Below are positions 50,939-60,697 of a stretch of DNA of 64,000 nt, piece after piece (position 1 is the first letter of the stretch; each line of letters begins with the position of its first letter). Both the position numbers and the translations under genes were made by a program. Origin of the DNA: Methylopumilus sp947499625 (lineage in GTDB: Bacteria; Pseudomonadota; Gammaproteobacteria; Burkholderiales; Methylophilaceae); the NCBI GenBank assembly GCA_965234475.1, contig OZ248397.1, positions 992,001-1,056,000 on the forward strand. Reading direction: 5' to 3'. The notes beneath the pieces are model-generated. The model did no database searches and was not told the DNA's origin. It worked only from the letters and a program-made list of their open reading frames with translations.

Positions 50939-51728
50939 TCACTATTGCCTTATTTTTAAATTTAAAATTTCTAATGAAATTGAAATACCCTGACAAGAAG
51001 TAACAACCCACCACAATAAAAATGGCTTCAGGTGGGCTATAAGAAACTAATACAAATGCCAAAATGACCAACAGAATAGCGACGAATGGAACACTATTTC
51101 TCAGATTAATATCTTTACCGCTATAAAATCTAATTTCACTTACCATTGAAAGTGCAATCACTATGGTGAGTGACCAAGAAACCCATTTCATTTTAATCAT
51201 ATTGAAAAAAATCTCGTTGCCACTAAAGCCGTTTTCATTTGATACCCAGACAAAACTTACAAGCAATGCTGCTGCTGCTGGGCTTGGCAATCCAAAAAAA
51301 TATTTTTTTTCATCTTGGTCTAGTTTGACGTTGAAGCGAGCGAGTCTAAAAGCTGCACAACAGCAATAAATAAAAGCCGCAATCCAACCTAACTTACCTA
51401 ACGGCTTTAATGTCCAAACATATAAGATAAGTGCAGGAGCTACGCCAAATGAAACCATATCTGAAAGACTATCGTATTCGGCTCCAAAAGCACTCTCAGT
51501 ATGAGTGAGTCGCGCGATACGCCCATCTAATCCATCCATAATAATGGCAATAAAAATCGCAATAGCAGCGAGCTCATATTTACCATTCATCGCTTGAACG
51601 ATGGAATAAAATCCGGAGAATAAAGCAGCAGTGGTAATAAAATTGGGTAGCAAATAAAAAGTATGCTTACCTATTTTATTTCTTAATAAATCTTCTTTAT
51701 TTTTTCCGATACTTTTTAACTTTTTCAT
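50916..51728 (-). CDS. pssA: CDP-diacylglycerol-serine O-phosphatidyltransferase
   Basis: PssA makes phosphatidylserine, the precursor of phosphatidylethanolamine. The 270-residue membrane protein carries the CDP-alcohol phosphotransferase motif D-G-x2-D-G-R-x-A-R-x8-G-x3-D-x3-D in the D-G-L-D-G-R-I-A-R segment near residue 65, with E-Y-D-S-L-S-D following. About seven hydrophobic segments are present. It is the integral-membrane type, not the peripheral E. coli type. It starts divergently from tgt. Confidence 0.93.
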   Translation of the reverse strand: MKKLKSIGKNKEDLLRNKIGKHTFYLLPNFITTAALFSGFYSIVQAMNGKYELAAIAIFIAIIMDGLDGRIARLTHTESAFGAEYDSLSDMVSFGVAPALILYVWTLKPLGKLGWIAAFIYCCCAAFRLARFNVKLDQDEKKYFFGLPSPAAAALLVSFVWVSNENGFSGNEIFFNMIKMKWVSWSLTIVIALSMVSEIRFYSGKDINLRNSVPFVAILLVILAFVLVSYSPPEAIFIVVGCYFLSGYFNFIRNFKFKNKAIVNATRNTK

Positions 51729-51759
51729 GTGTTATTTTTAATGGAAAGCTCAATCTTTT

Positions 51760-51803
51760 AGTATAACAAAGCTTTAACGATTTCATTAATTCTAATTTAT
51801 ACT
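51760..51803. promoter_or_regulatory. overlapping divergent promoters for pssA-leuA and tgt-yajC-secDF
   Basis: Plus strand: TTAACG (51774-51779), 18 bp, TATACT (51798-51803), serving tgt. Minus strand: TTAATG (51789-51784), 18 bp, TATACT (51765-51760), serving pssA. The minus -35 box lies within the plus promoter's spacer, so both cannot be occupied by polymerase at once. Confidence 0.45.
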
Positions 51804-51839
51804 CATTGACTTACCGCTATCGAGAACTAAAAATTAAAG

Positions 51840-52946
51840 ATGCAATTTAAGCTCATTCAAAAAGATGGTGAAGCAAGGCGAGGTGAACTAAAGCTTCAAC
51901 ATGGTACCGTGCAAACACCGGTATTTATGCCTGTGGGTACCTATGGCGCTGTGAAATCTTTAAGCCCCCAAGATTTAGAATCAATTGGTTTTGAAATTAT
52001 CCTTGGAAATACTTTTCATCTATGGCTCCGTCCAGGATTAGAAACAATTTCAGCCTTTAAAGGGTTGCATAGTTTTATTCAATGGCATCGATCGATGCTC
52101 ACAGACTCTGGTGGTTTTCAGGTGTGGAGTCTTGGCAAAATGAGAAAAATTACTGAGGAAGGTGTTGAGTTTAAATCGCCTATTAACGGTGACACTTGTT
52201 TCTTAAGCCCTGAAGAATCGATGCGAATTCAAAAAACACTTAACTCAGACATCGTCATGATCTTTGACGAATGCACCCCCTATCCAGCCTCGCATGAGGA
52301 AGCCAAAGCTTCTATGGAGCTAAGTTTAAAATGGGCCTATAGAAGTAAAGTGGCTCACGAAACAAATAAGAATGCTTTGTTCGGAATCATTCAAGGAGGT
52401 ATGTTCGAGGATCTTAGGGAACATTCACTTAATGAATTAAAAAAAATCAATTTCGATGGCTATGCCATTGGAGGATTATCTGTAGGGGAACCTAAAGAAG
52501 AGATGAGCAAAGTGATTGATTTTATCGCGCCTAAAATGCCAGAAGACAAACCTCGCTATTTAATGGGGGTAGGAACTCCGGAGGACATTATTGAAGCCAT
52601 TACTCATGGTATTGATATGTTTGATTGTGTCATGCCAACAAGGAATGCCAGGAATGGTTGGCTATTTACGAGGTATGGTGATTTAAAGCTTAAAAATACA
52701 CAGTATAAAAATGATACAAATCCGATCGATAGCAATTGCGGATGTTACACATGCCAAAACTATTCTCGCGCTTATCTTCATCATCTTTTTAGGATTGGAG
52801 AAATGCTGGGCTCTCGCTTAAATACTATCCATAACTTGTCCTATTATCAAAAAATAATACAAGAAGCCAGGCTTGCTATTGAAAATGGAACATTTGAAAC
52901 TTATAGAAAAATATTCCATCAAAACCGTCAACGCGGCATTCAATAA
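51840..52946 (+). CDS. tgt: tRNA-guanine transglycosylase
   Basis: Tgt exchanges G34 for preQ1 in queuosine tRNAs. The 368-residue protein shows L-T-D-S-G-G-F-Q-V near residue 88 (catalytic Asp), G-I-I-Q-G-G near 180, G-G-L-S-V-G-E-P, F-D-C-V-M-P-T-R-N-A-R-N-G, and the zinc site C-G-C-Y-T-C-x-N with a later His. It heads tgt-yajC-secD-secF, conserved in proteobacteria. queA is not adjacent upstream. Confidence 0.96.
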   Translation: MQFKLIQKDGEARRGELKLQHGTVQTPVFMPVGTYGAVKSLSPQDLESIGFEIILGNTFHLWLRPGLETISAFKGLHSFIQWHRSMLTDSGGFQVWSLGKMRKITEEGVEFKSPINGDTCFLSPEESMRIQKTLNSDIVMIFDECTPYPASHEEAKASMELSLKWAYRSKVAHETNKNALFGIIQGGMFEDLREHSLNELKKINFDGYAIGGLSVGEPKEEMSKVIDFIAPKMPEDKPRYLMGVGTPEDIIEAITHGIDMFDCVMPTRNARNGWLFTRYGDLKLKNTQYKNDTNPIDSNCGCYTCQNYSRAYLHHLFRIGEMLGSRLNTIHNLSYYQKIIQEARLAIENGTFETYRKIFHQNRQRGIQ

Positions 52947-52999
52947 ATGTCTGCTGTGTTAAAATTAACCTTTAAAATTAATTACCTGTAGGAATATAA

Positions 53000-53314
53000 A
53001 TGTTTATAAGTTACGCACATGCCGCTGATGCGGTACCCACTGATCTCATGAGCTTTTTGCCATTTATCATCATTTTTGTACTTTTTTACTTCATGTTAAT
53101 TCGCCCACAAATGAAACAAGCTAAAGCCCATAAGCTCATGATTGACTCACTCAAAAAAGATGACGAAATTGTGACCAATGGAGGCGTGCTTGGTAAAGTA
53201 GTCAAAATCAAAGATCAGTATGTAACTATAGAAATTGCGGCTGGCACTCAAATTCATATCCAGAAACAATCCGTCATAACCGTGCTAACTAAAGGCACTA
53301 TAAAATCTATCTAA
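53000..53314 (+). CDS. yajC: preprotein translocase accessory protein YajC
   Basis: YajC is a single-pass inner-membrane partner of SecDF-YidC. The 104-residue protein has one membrane segment (about 18-36, F-I-I-I-F-V-L-F-Y-F-M-L) followed by the R-P-Q-M-K-Q motif and a small beta domain with D-E-I-V-T-N-G-G. TAGGA precedes the ATG. secD follows 27 bp later. Confidence 0.95.
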   Translation: MFISYAHAADAVPTDLMSFLPFIIIFVLFYFMLIRPQMKQAKAHKLMIDSLKKDDEIVTNGGVLGKVVKIKDQYVTIEIAAGTQIHIQKQSVITVLTKGTIKSI

Positions 53315-53341
53315 TTTCTGAAGTGATAGCTTAAGTTCATA

Positions 53342-55195
53342 ATGAATCAATACCCTAAATGGAAGTATGGTCTTGTCTTAATTGCAATTTTTATTGGCCT
53401 TATTTACTCAATTCCTAATTTTTTTGGGGAATCGCCTGCAGTTCAAATCATGCCAACCAAGTCATCAGATAAATTAGATTTATCTGTATTGGCTTCGATT
53501 GAAGGTAGTTTAAAAGAAGCAAATCTTCCTTTCGATGGCATCGTTCAAGAACCCAATGGCATTAAAATTAAATTTGCAAATCCTGATAACCAGCTTAAAG
53601 CAAAAGATATTCTTCAAAATGCTCTAGGTGTTAACTATGTAATCGCACTTAACCTAGTTTCTAAATCGCCTTCATGGCTATCTAAAATTGGTGCTATCCC
53701 AATGTATTTGGGTTTAGATTTAAGAGGCGGCGTGCACTTTCTTCTTCAGGTAGATATGAAAGCTGCATCGGAACAAGCAGCTGAAAGCAACCTCAATGAT
53801 TTCCGCATGACACTTAGGAAAGAACGTATTTCTTATGTTGGTGCTTCTAGATCAAATGAAATTGTAAAACTTCAGTTCGACAATCAAGAAGATCTCGAAA
53901 AAGCTAAAAAACTTACCAAAGTAAATTATCCGGATTTAATGGTCAATGAATCATTGTTTGGTAAAGATAAAGCGCTGGATATTAGTATGAGCGAAATGGG
54001 CAAGAAAAAAATTCAAGAATTTGCGCTTAAACAAAACTTACAAACACTTCATAACCGTATTAACGAACTTGGCGTTGCAGAGCCTATCATTCAACAACAA
54101 GGTTTAGATCGAATCGTTGTGCAACTCCCGGGCGTTCAAGACACAGCTAAAGCCAAAGAAATTCTTGGCCGAACAGCGACACTCGAAATCAGATTAGTCG
54201 ATGAAGATAAAACAGATATCGCTTCGTTAGAAAGCGCTCAAAAAGGGAATGCACCTTTTGGTGACGATCTTTTTAAAGACAGAGACGGTAGACCCATTCT
54301 CGTTAAGAAAAACGTATTACTGACAGGTGAAAGAATTACAGATGCTGGGCCTGGTGTCGATCAACAATCAGGAAGGTCTGTTGTGCATGTCACTCTAGAT
54401 GGAAGAGGCTCAAACATATTTAAACAAGTCACGCGAGAAAATGTAGGTAAGCGTTTAGCTATTCTCCTTGTAGAAAAAGGGCAAACGGAAGTTGTTACAG
54501 CACCAGTCATCCAACAGGAAATTGGTGGTGGTCGAGTACAAATTTCTGGCATGAATAGCCCTCAAGAGGCTACTGATATATCTCTTTTATTAAGAGCCGG
54601 GGCTTTGGCAGCACCTATGCAAATTATTGAAGAGAGAACAGTAGGCCCTAGCATGGGTGAAGAAAATATTAAACGCGGTGTTCACTCAACTTTATGGGGT
54701 TTTGCAGCTATTTCCATCATGATGATTATTTACTACATGGCCTTTGGTGGCGTTTCTATTTTTGCGCTTGCTGTAAATTTATTATTACTCGTCGCTTTAT
54801 TATCTATTATTCAAGCTACCCTAACACTTCCTGGATTAGCAGCGATTGCCTTGGCATTAGGTATGGCTATTGATGCAAATGTACTCATTAATGAAAGAAT
54901 CAGGGAAGAACTTAGAAATGGCAACACGCCGCAAGCAAGTATTCATGCTGGTTATGATCGGGCTTTTGATACTATTCTTGACTCTAATGTCACTACATTA
55001 ATTGCGGGTCTCGCCTTATTCATGTTTGGTACAGGTCCTATAAAAGGATTTGCTGTCGTTCATGTATTAGGTATTTTAACTTCTATGTTCAGTGCTATTT
55101 TAGTATCAAGAGCGCTTGTCAATATTATTTATGGTTATCGTCGCAAAATAGATAAATTGTCTATTGGCCAAATTTATAGGCCGAAAGAAGATTAA
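53342..55195 (+). CDS. secD: protein translocase subunit SecD
   Basis: SecD uses the proton gradient to pull secreted proteins out of SecYEG. The 617-residue protein has TM1 near residue 9-25, the D1 motif L-G-L-D-L-R-G-G-V-H near 122, and a large periplasmic P1 domain. G-Q-x-G-G form G-G-G-R-V-Q and the C-terminal membrane part (from about 450) with A-L-A-L-G-M-A-I-D-A-N-V-L-I-N-E-R (D4 motif) follow. secF begins 2 bp after it. Confidence 0.96.
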   Translation: MNQYPKWKYGLVLIAIFIGLIYSIPNFFGESPAVQIMPTKSSDKLDLSVLASIEGSLKEANLPFDGIVQEPNGIKIKFANPDNQLKAKDILQNALGVNYVIALNLVSKSPSWLSKIGAIPMYLGLDLRGGVHFLLQVDMKAASEQAAESNLNDFRMTLRKERISYVGASRSNEIVKLQFDNQEDLEKAKKLTKVNYPDLMVNESLFGKDKALDISMSEMGKKKIQEFALKQNLQTLHNRINELGVAEPIIQQQGLDRIVVQLPGVQDTAKAKEILGRTATLEIRLVDEDKTDIASLESAQKGNAPFGDDLFKDRDGRPILVKKNVLLTGERITDAGPGVDQQSGRSVVHVTLDGRGSNIFKQVTRENVGKRLAILLVEKGQTEVVTAPVIQQEIGGGRVQISGMNSPQEATDISLLLRAGALAAPMQIIEERTVGPSMGEENIKRGVHSTLWGFAAISIMMIIYYMAFGGVSIFALAVNLLLLVALLSIIQATLTLPGLAAIALALGMAIDANVLINERIREELRNGNTPQASIHAGYDRAFDTILDSNVTTLIAGLALFMFGTGPIKGFAVVHVLGILTSMFSAILVSRALVNIIYGYRRKIDKLSIGQIYRPKED

Positions 55196-55197
55196 TT

Positions 55198-56136
55198 ATG
55201 GAATTATTTAGAATAAAAAAAGATATCCCTTTTATGAGTTACGGTCGATTAACCACGACTATTTCTCTCATTACATTTATTATTTCTGTCCTCTTTTTAA
55301 GCATTAAAGGCCTTAATCTTGGTGTAGATTTTACTGGTGGCACGCTTATGGAAGTAAGTTACAGCCACCCAGCAGACATCGATAAGATTCGTCAAGTCAT
55401 GGATAAAATTGATCTTAAAGACACTACAGTGCAAAACTTTGGTACAAGTAAAGATGTATTAATCCGCTTACCTATTCGACAAGATTTATCTATCGCTCAA
55501 TTATCAGAAAAAGTATCAGCAGCGCTTATTGAAAGTGATAAAGATACAAAAATACAAAGGGTAGAGTCTGTCGGATCACAAGTTGGGGAAGAGCTTTATG
55601 CAAATGGCGCGCTCGCTCTGCTACTTGTATGTTTTGGAATTATTGCTTATCTCGCATTAAGATTTGAATGGCGTTTTGCAGTTGCTGCCATTATTGCCAA
55701 TATGCATGATGTCATTATTATTTTAGGCTTCTTTGCATTTTTCCAATGGGAATTTAACCTCACTGTCCTCGCAGCTATCCTTGCTGTATTAGGTTATTCT
55801 GTAAATGAATCGGTTGTGGTTTTTGATCGCGTCAGAGAAAACTTTAAAAAAATGAGAAAAGCGAACGTGGTTGAGATAATTGACAATGCAATCACAAGAA
55901 CAATGTCTCGCACTGTCATCACACATCTTATGACTCAAACAATGGTGTGCTCGATGTTATTTTTTGGCGGGGAAACGCTTCATAACTTCGCCCTTGCATT
56001 AACTATTGGTATTTTATTCGGCATCTATTCATCAGTGCTTGTCGCATGTCCAGTTGCAATGTGGCTTGGTGTATCTCAGCGCAATCTCGTTCCAGATCAA
56101 CCCAAAGAAGATACGTCACAAGAAATTAATCCATAA
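55198..56136 (+). CDS. secF: protein translocase subunit SecF
   Basis: SecF pairs with SecD in the inner membrane. The 312-residue protein shows G-L-N-L-G-V-D-F-T-G-G-T near residue 40, then six membrane segments with A-V-L-G-Y-S-V-N-E-S-V-V-V-F-D-R-V-R-E near 200 and T-R-T-M-S-R-T near 240. Length and motifs are standard. Confidence 0.96.
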   Translation: MELFRIKKDIPFMSYGRLTTTISLITFIISVLFLSIKGLNLGVDFTGGTLMEVSYSHPADIDKIRQVMDKIDLKDTTVQNFGTSKDVLIRLPIRQDLSIAQLSEKVSAALIESDKDTKIQRVESVGSQVGEELYANGALALLLVCFGIIAYLALRFEWRFAVAAIIANMHDVIIILGFFAFFQWEFNLTVLAAILAVLGYSVNESVVVFDRVRENFKKMRKANVVEIIDNAITRTMSRTVITHLMTQTMVCSMLFFGGETLHNFALALTIGILFGIYSSVLVACPVAMWLGVSQRNLVPDQPKEDTSQEINP

Positions 56137-56149
56137 GTTTTTTTAAACT

Positions 56150-57427
56150 TTGAATACCCTTTCTATTAGTTATCAATTTGCCATTCTTATAGCTTTGCTC
56201 GCTATTGCTGCTTTTTTCTCGCTTGCTGAAACAAGCTTAATGACACTCAACCGTTATCGATTAAAACATTTAGTCTCTCAAGGTAATCATGCCGCAATAC
56301 TCACACATAAATTACTCTCTTCGCCTGCAAAGCTTTTAGGCGTCATTCTGCTTTGTAAAGAATTTGCAAGTGCAGCATCTGCAATGATTGTGACTATTAT
56401 TACAGTTCGCCTCTATGGAGAAGGTCAAATAGCCCTTATGGCTGGAACTTTAGTGACCACATTCTTAATTCTCATTTTTGGTGAAGTATCTCCGAAGGTT
56501 ATTGCAGCTTCCAAGCCAGAAAGATTTGCATTTTTCTGTGGCTATATCCTCTACCCTCTTTTAAAAATTCTTTACCCGATTGTTGCATTAGTAAACTTTT
56601 TTGTATTAAGTTTTGTAAAAATATTTAATGTCAAAATTGATTTGAACAATAATCTTCATGCAATATCAATGGATGAATTAAGAAGTATTATTTCAGAAGC
56701 AGGTCAATTCATTCCGAATCAGCATCGCAAAATCCTACTTAATGTATTTGAACTCGAGCGCATTACAGTAGACGACATTATGATTCCGCATACTTTTGTT
56801 GAAACTATTGATTTTGACTTAATGGATGAAGAAATTATTCAGAAATTACTTACTTTCCAACACAGCAGAATACTGGTCAAAACAAATTCACCTGATAGTA
56901 TTTTAGGGTTACTTAATACTCAAAAAATTATTAAGCAACTTAATATCCACGATGCATTAAATAAAATTACAAAGGATGATTTAAAGGCGCTCATTTCAGA
57001 ACCTTACTTCATTCCCTCTGGCACACCATTATATACTCAAATGCAGCACTTTCAAGATAGGCAAGAAAGAATTGGTTTAATTGTAAATGAACATGGTGAA
57101 TTTATTGGATTATTAAGCCTTGAAGATATTCTAGAAGAAATTGTTGGTGAATTTAACTTAGATTTTCTTTCAAAATCATCTAAATTTAGTCAAGACGAAG
57201 ATGGGGGTTGGATTGTAGATGGTAGTGTAACGATTCGAACACTTAATAAAAAATTGAATCTTCAATTCCCAATTGACGGGCCTAAGACATTGAATGGCTT
57301 AGTGTTAGAATACTTTGAAGATATCCCAGAACCGAATACAAGTTTCAAAATTGCCAACCATACTATGGAAGTTCTTCAGTCTCACGACCGAATTGTAAAG
57401 AGCATAAAAATCTATCCTCTGTCGTAA
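56150..57427 (+). CDS. CNNM/CorC-family membrane protein with CBS domains (CorB/YfjD-like)
   Basis: The 425-residue protein has an N-terminal DUF21 membrane domain with about four hydrophobic segments (1-160), containing F-F-S-L-A-E-T-S-L-M-T-L-N near residue 22. A pair of CBS domains (about 205-340), with D-D-I-M-I-P and L-L-S-L-E-D-I-L-E-E-I-V-G-E, and a CorC/HlyC C-terminal domain follow. CNNM/CorB relatives are implicated in Mg2+ export. The start is TTG at 56150, 13 bp after secF. CorC at 16528 is a soluble relative. Confidence 0.88.
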   Translation: MNTLSISYQFAILIALLAIAAFFSLAETSLMTLNRYRLKHLVSQGNHAAILTHKLLSSPAKLLGVILLCKEFASAASAMIVTIITVRLYGEGQIALMAGTLVTTFLILIFGEVSPKVIAASKPERFAFFCGYILYPLLKILYPIVALVNFFVLSFVKIFNVKIDLNNNLHAISMDELRSIISEAGQFIPNQHRKILLNVFELERITVDDIMIPHTFVETIDFDLMDEEIIQKLLTFQHSRILVKTNSPDSILGLLNTQKIIKQLNIHDALNKITKDDLKALISEPYFIPSGTPLYTQMQHFQDRQERIGLIVNEHGEFIGLLSLEDILEEIVGEFNLDFLSKSSKFSQDEDGGWIVDGSVTIRTLNKKLNLQFPIDGPKTLNGLVLEYFEDIPEPNTSFKIANHTMEVLQSHDRIVKSIKIYPLS

Positions 57428-57503
57428 TTTTTTTAAAATTCTCCTGAAGAATCGCTTGAGTTTTTTATTTTTTTTAATAACAATAATAAATAGGGATTAG
57501 CTC

Positions 57504-57818
57504 ATGCCAAAAGTAAATGCAACTGAAGACGTAAAGCTTAGTCCAAAGAAAGCTAAGACTAAACTTCCTAGCATGTATAAAGTTATTATACTTAATGATG
57601 ACTTTACGCCAATGGAATTCGTTGTGAATACAATTCAGCGTTTTTTTAATAAAAGTGTTGATGAGGCCACTCGTATAATGTTAAAAATACATACAGAGGG
57701 CTTGGGTGTATGTGGAATTTTTCCTGTAGATATTGCGGAAACAAAAATGAATCAGGTGCTAAACTATGCAAAAGAACACCAACATCCTTTGCAATGTATT
57801 ATTGAAAGAATTGATTAA
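57504..57818 (+). CDS. clpS: ClpAP adaptor ClpS
   Basis: ClpS brings N-degron substrates to ClpA. The 104-residue protein has the core Y-K-V-I-I-L-N-D-D-F-T-P-M-E-F-V near residue 25, with N and D residues that hold the substrate N-terminus, and H-T-E-G-x-G-V-C-G near 68. A disordered N-terminal 20 residues is typical. clpA follows 9 bp later. Confidence 0.96.
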   Translation: MPKVNATEDVKLSPKKAKTKLPSMYKVIILNDDFTPMEFVVNTIQRFFNKSVDEATRIMLKIHTEGLGVCGIFPVDIAETKMNQVLNYAKEHQHPLQCIIERID

Positions 57819-57827
57819 ACTTAAATT

Positions 57828-60098
57828 ATGATAGCTCAAGAACTTGAAGTAAGCCTACATATGGCATTTATGGATGCGAGACAAAAGCGTCATGAACTTA
57901 TTACGGTCGAACATTTGCTTCTTTCTATGCTTGATAACCCTTCTGCAGCAGAAGTGCTTAAAGCCTGCGGCTCAAATATAGAAACACTCAGAAATGAATT
58001 AAGCCAATATATCGATGATCATACGCCAACCATATCCGGCGAAGATGAAGTTGATACTCAGCCCACACTTGGATTTCAAAGAGTCATTCAAAGAGCAATG
58101 CTTCATGTGCAATCCTCTGGCAAAAAAGAAGTGAATGGCGCGAATGTATTGGTTGCAATTTATGGCGAAAAAGATTCACATGCAGTTTATTTTCTCCATC
58201 AGCAAGGTGTCACCCGACTTGATGTTGTTAATTTTATTGCGCATGGAGTTTCTAAATTAAATGAGGGTGAAACCACTAAACCATCATCTGTTGAACAAGA
58301 AAATGACCAAGAATCAGCCTCTGGTAAAGCGTTAGAAACTTACACGGTAAATCTTAATAAGATGGTATTAGCCGGGAAAATTGATCCTCTGATTGGTCGC
58401 GATTCAGAAATTGAGCGCGTTATCCAAACTCTCTGCAGAAGAAGAAAAAATAATCCTCTTTTAGTAGGTGAAGCAGGTGTTGGTAAGACTGCAATTGCTG
58501 AAGGACTTGCAAAGAGAATTGTTGACAAAGAAGTGCCTAGTATTTTAGAAGGTACAACAATATTTTCGCTCGACATGGGTACATTGTTAGCGGGTACGAA
58601 ATACCGGGGAGATTTTGAGCAAAGGCTTAAATCTGTGATGAAGCAACTTAATGAACATAAAGATGCTATTTTATTTATTGATGAAATTCACACACTCATA
58701 GGGGCTGGATCTGCAAGTGGAGGCACCCTTGATGCATCCAACCTCCTCAAACCAGCACTATCAAACGGATCTATTAAGTGTATTGGTGCGACGACTTATC
58801 AAGAATATAGAATGGTTTTTGAAAAAGATCATGCGTTAGCAAGAAGATTTCAAAAAATTGATGTTAATGAGCCAAGCATTCTTGATACGATCAATATTCT
58901 TAAAGGGCTTAAAACCAGGTTTGAAAAACACCATAACGTAAAATATTCTGTTGCCGCAATTCATAGCGCTGCAGAACTTTCTGCAAAATATATCAATGAT
59001 AGGCATCTTCCTGATAAAGCGATTGATGTAATTGATGAGGCAGGTGCTGCTCAAAGAATACTTCCAAAAAATAAACAGAAGAAAGTAATCACTAACAAAG
59101 AAATTGAAGAAGTCGTAGCTAAGATTGCTAAGATCCCTTCAAAAAATATTTCTAATGACGATAAGCATGCTCTAAAAAATCTCGAGCGTGATCTTAAAGC
59201 AGTTATTTTTGGTCAAGATAAAGCGATTGAAAATTTATCTAGTGCTATAAAAATGACTAGAAGTGGATTGGGCGTTCCAAATAAGCCTATAGGAAATTTT
59301 CTTTTTAGTGGGCCAACAGGTGTTGGAAAAACAGAAGTAGCTCGCCAGCTAGCTTACATCCTAGGGATTGAACTCGTTCGTATCGATATGAGTGAATATA
59401 TGGAAAGGCATTCAGTATCAAGGCTTATTGGGGCTCCACCAGGTTATGTAGGATTCGAGCAAGGTGGCTTAATGACGGAAGCTGTCAACAAACAACCTTA
59501 TTGTGTTCTTCTTCTTGATGAGATTGAAAAAGCACACCCTGATATCTTTAATATTCTCTTACAAGTGATGGATCATGGATCTTTAACAGATTCTAACGGT
59601 AGAAAAACAGACTTCAGAAATGTTACCCTTATTATGACAACCAATGCTGGTGCAGAGTCTCTCTCAAAAACTTCTATGGGATTTACACAGTCTAAAAAAA
59701 TGGGTGACGAGCAAGCGGAGATCAAACGCTTATTCACACCCGAATTTAGAAATAGACTCGATGCAACTGTATCATTTGCACCTCTCAGTCATGATGTCAT
59801 TTTAAAAGTTGTCGATAAATTTCTTATGCAGCTTGAAGATCAATTACATGAGAAAAAAGTAGACGCAACTTTCACAGAGCTTCTCAAATCTTACCTAGCC
59901 AAGAATGGTTTCGACCCAAGTATGGGAGCAAGACCAATGTCACGCCTCATTCAAGATACAATCAGAAAGGCTCTTGCAGATGAATTACTCTTTGGTAAGC
60001 TCACGAATGGTGGCAATGTAATTATTGATATTGATAGTGATGACAAAGTAAAATTAATCTTTGAAGAAGAAAATAAAGCCATTCTTCAAGAGTCTTAA
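57828..60098 (+). CDS. clpA: ATP-dependent Clp protease ATP-binding subunit ClpA
   Basis: ClpA unfolds substrates for ClpP. The 756-residue protein has the Clp_N double repeat (1-145), AAA domain 1 with Walker A G-E-A-G-V-G-K-T near residue 214 and F-I-D-E-I-H, and AAA domain 2 with G-P-T-G-V-G-K-T near 497 and L-L-L-D-E-I-E-K-A-H. No long middle coiled coil (ClpB type) is present, and adjacency to clpS confirms ClpA. Its TAA shares TTAA with the convergent GST stop. Confidence 0.96.
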   Translation: MIAQELEVSLHMAFMDARQKRHELITVEHLLLSMLDNPSAAEVLKACGSNIETLRNELSQYIDDHTPTISGEDEVDTQPTLGFQRVIQRAMLHVQSSGKKEVNGANVLVAIYGEKDSHAVYFLHQQGVTRLDVVNFIAHGVSKLNEGETTKPSSVEQENDQESASGKALETYTVNLNKMVLAGKIDPLIGRDSEIERVIQTLCRRRKNNPLLVGEAGVGKTAIAEGLAKRIVDKEVPSILEGTTIFSLDMGTLLAGTKYRGDFEQRLKSVMKQLNEHKDAILFIDEIHTLIGAGSASGGTLDASNLLKPALSNGSIKCIGATTYQEYRMVFEKDHALARRFQKIDVNEPSILDTINILKGLKTRFEKHHNVKYSVAAIHSAAELSAKYINDRHLPDKAIDVIDEAGAAQRILPKNKQKKVITNKEIEEVVAKIAKIPSKNISNDDKHALKNLERDLKAVIFGQDKAIENLSSAIKMTRSGLGVPNKPIGNFLFSGPTGVGKTEVARQLAYILGIELVRIDMSEYMERHSVSRLIGAPPGYVGFEQGGLMTEAVNKQPYCVLLLDEIEKAHPDIFNILLQVMDHGSLTDSNGRKTDFRNVTLIMTTNAGAESLSKTSMGFTQSKKMGDEQAEIKRLFTPEFRNRLDATVSFAPLSHDVILKVVDKFLMQLEDQLHEKKVDATFTELLKSYLAKNGFDPSMGARPMSRLIQDTIRKALADELLFGKLTNGGNVIIDIDSDDKVKLIFEEENKAILQES

Positions 60099-60697
60099 TT
60101 CTTCTTCATCACCTCTTGAAACATTTGGGTGTTTTTTAAATCGTTTAGCCATTTTTTTAATTCTTGATACTTAGAATTCAAAAACCAACCCTCATCTACC
60201 AATGAAAATTGTCTTATAAACGGAAAGATTGCCACATCAGCAAGACTTATTCTTTCTGCCATTAAGTAAAGATTAGATTGTAATTTATCGTTTAATAAAC
60301 TCAGAAAAATTTCGCATTGAGAACGATAGTATTCTTTCGAATACTCTGGAAAACGATCGGCATATTTGTATCTATCTAAATTTTTTTTAAAATTAAGATC
60401 ATTTTCATCAATGAGTTTACGGCTAGCATGCTCATCATTTAAAAGCCAACCTGCTGGATCATTTTGATTGAGGGCCCATAACATAATCTCCAGACTCTCT
60501 TCGATGACTGCGCCATCTATATCTACCAATACGGGAACTGTTCCTTTAGGGCTTAATGCTAAAAATTCGCTTGATTTATCTTTGAGTGAAATCTCTATAG
60601 ATTCATAATCAATATTAGCTTGATGCAAGGCCAGTCTTGATCGAATGGCATAAGGGCAGCGCCTATATGTATATAACCTTGGTTTAATCAATATCAT
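60095..60697 (-). CDS. glutathione S-transferase-family protein
   Basis: The product has a thioredoxin-like N-terminal domain with Y-R-R-C-P-Y-A-I-R near residue 12 and P-K-G-T-V-P-V-L-V near 49 (cis-Pro), E-E-S-L-E-I-M near 66 (Glu-Ser for the glutathione glutamyl group), and a helical C-terminal domain with D-V-A-I-F-P. It resembles bacterial GSTs of the GrxB/YfcG-like type. Two starts are possible: ATG 60715, or ATG 60697, which overlaps the pyrD stop as TAATG. The latter is preferred, giving 200 residues. The substrate is unknown. Confidence 0.85.
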   Translation of the reverse strand: MILIKPRLYTYRRCPYAIRSRLALHQANIDYESIEISLKDKSSEFLALSPKGTVPVLVDIDGAVIEESLEIMLWALNQNDPAGWLLNDEHASRKLIDENDLNFKKNLDRYKYADRFPEYSKEYYRSQCEIFLSLLNDKLQSNLYLMAERISLADVAIFPFIRQFSLVDEGWFLNSKYQELKKWLNDLKNTQMFQEVMKKN

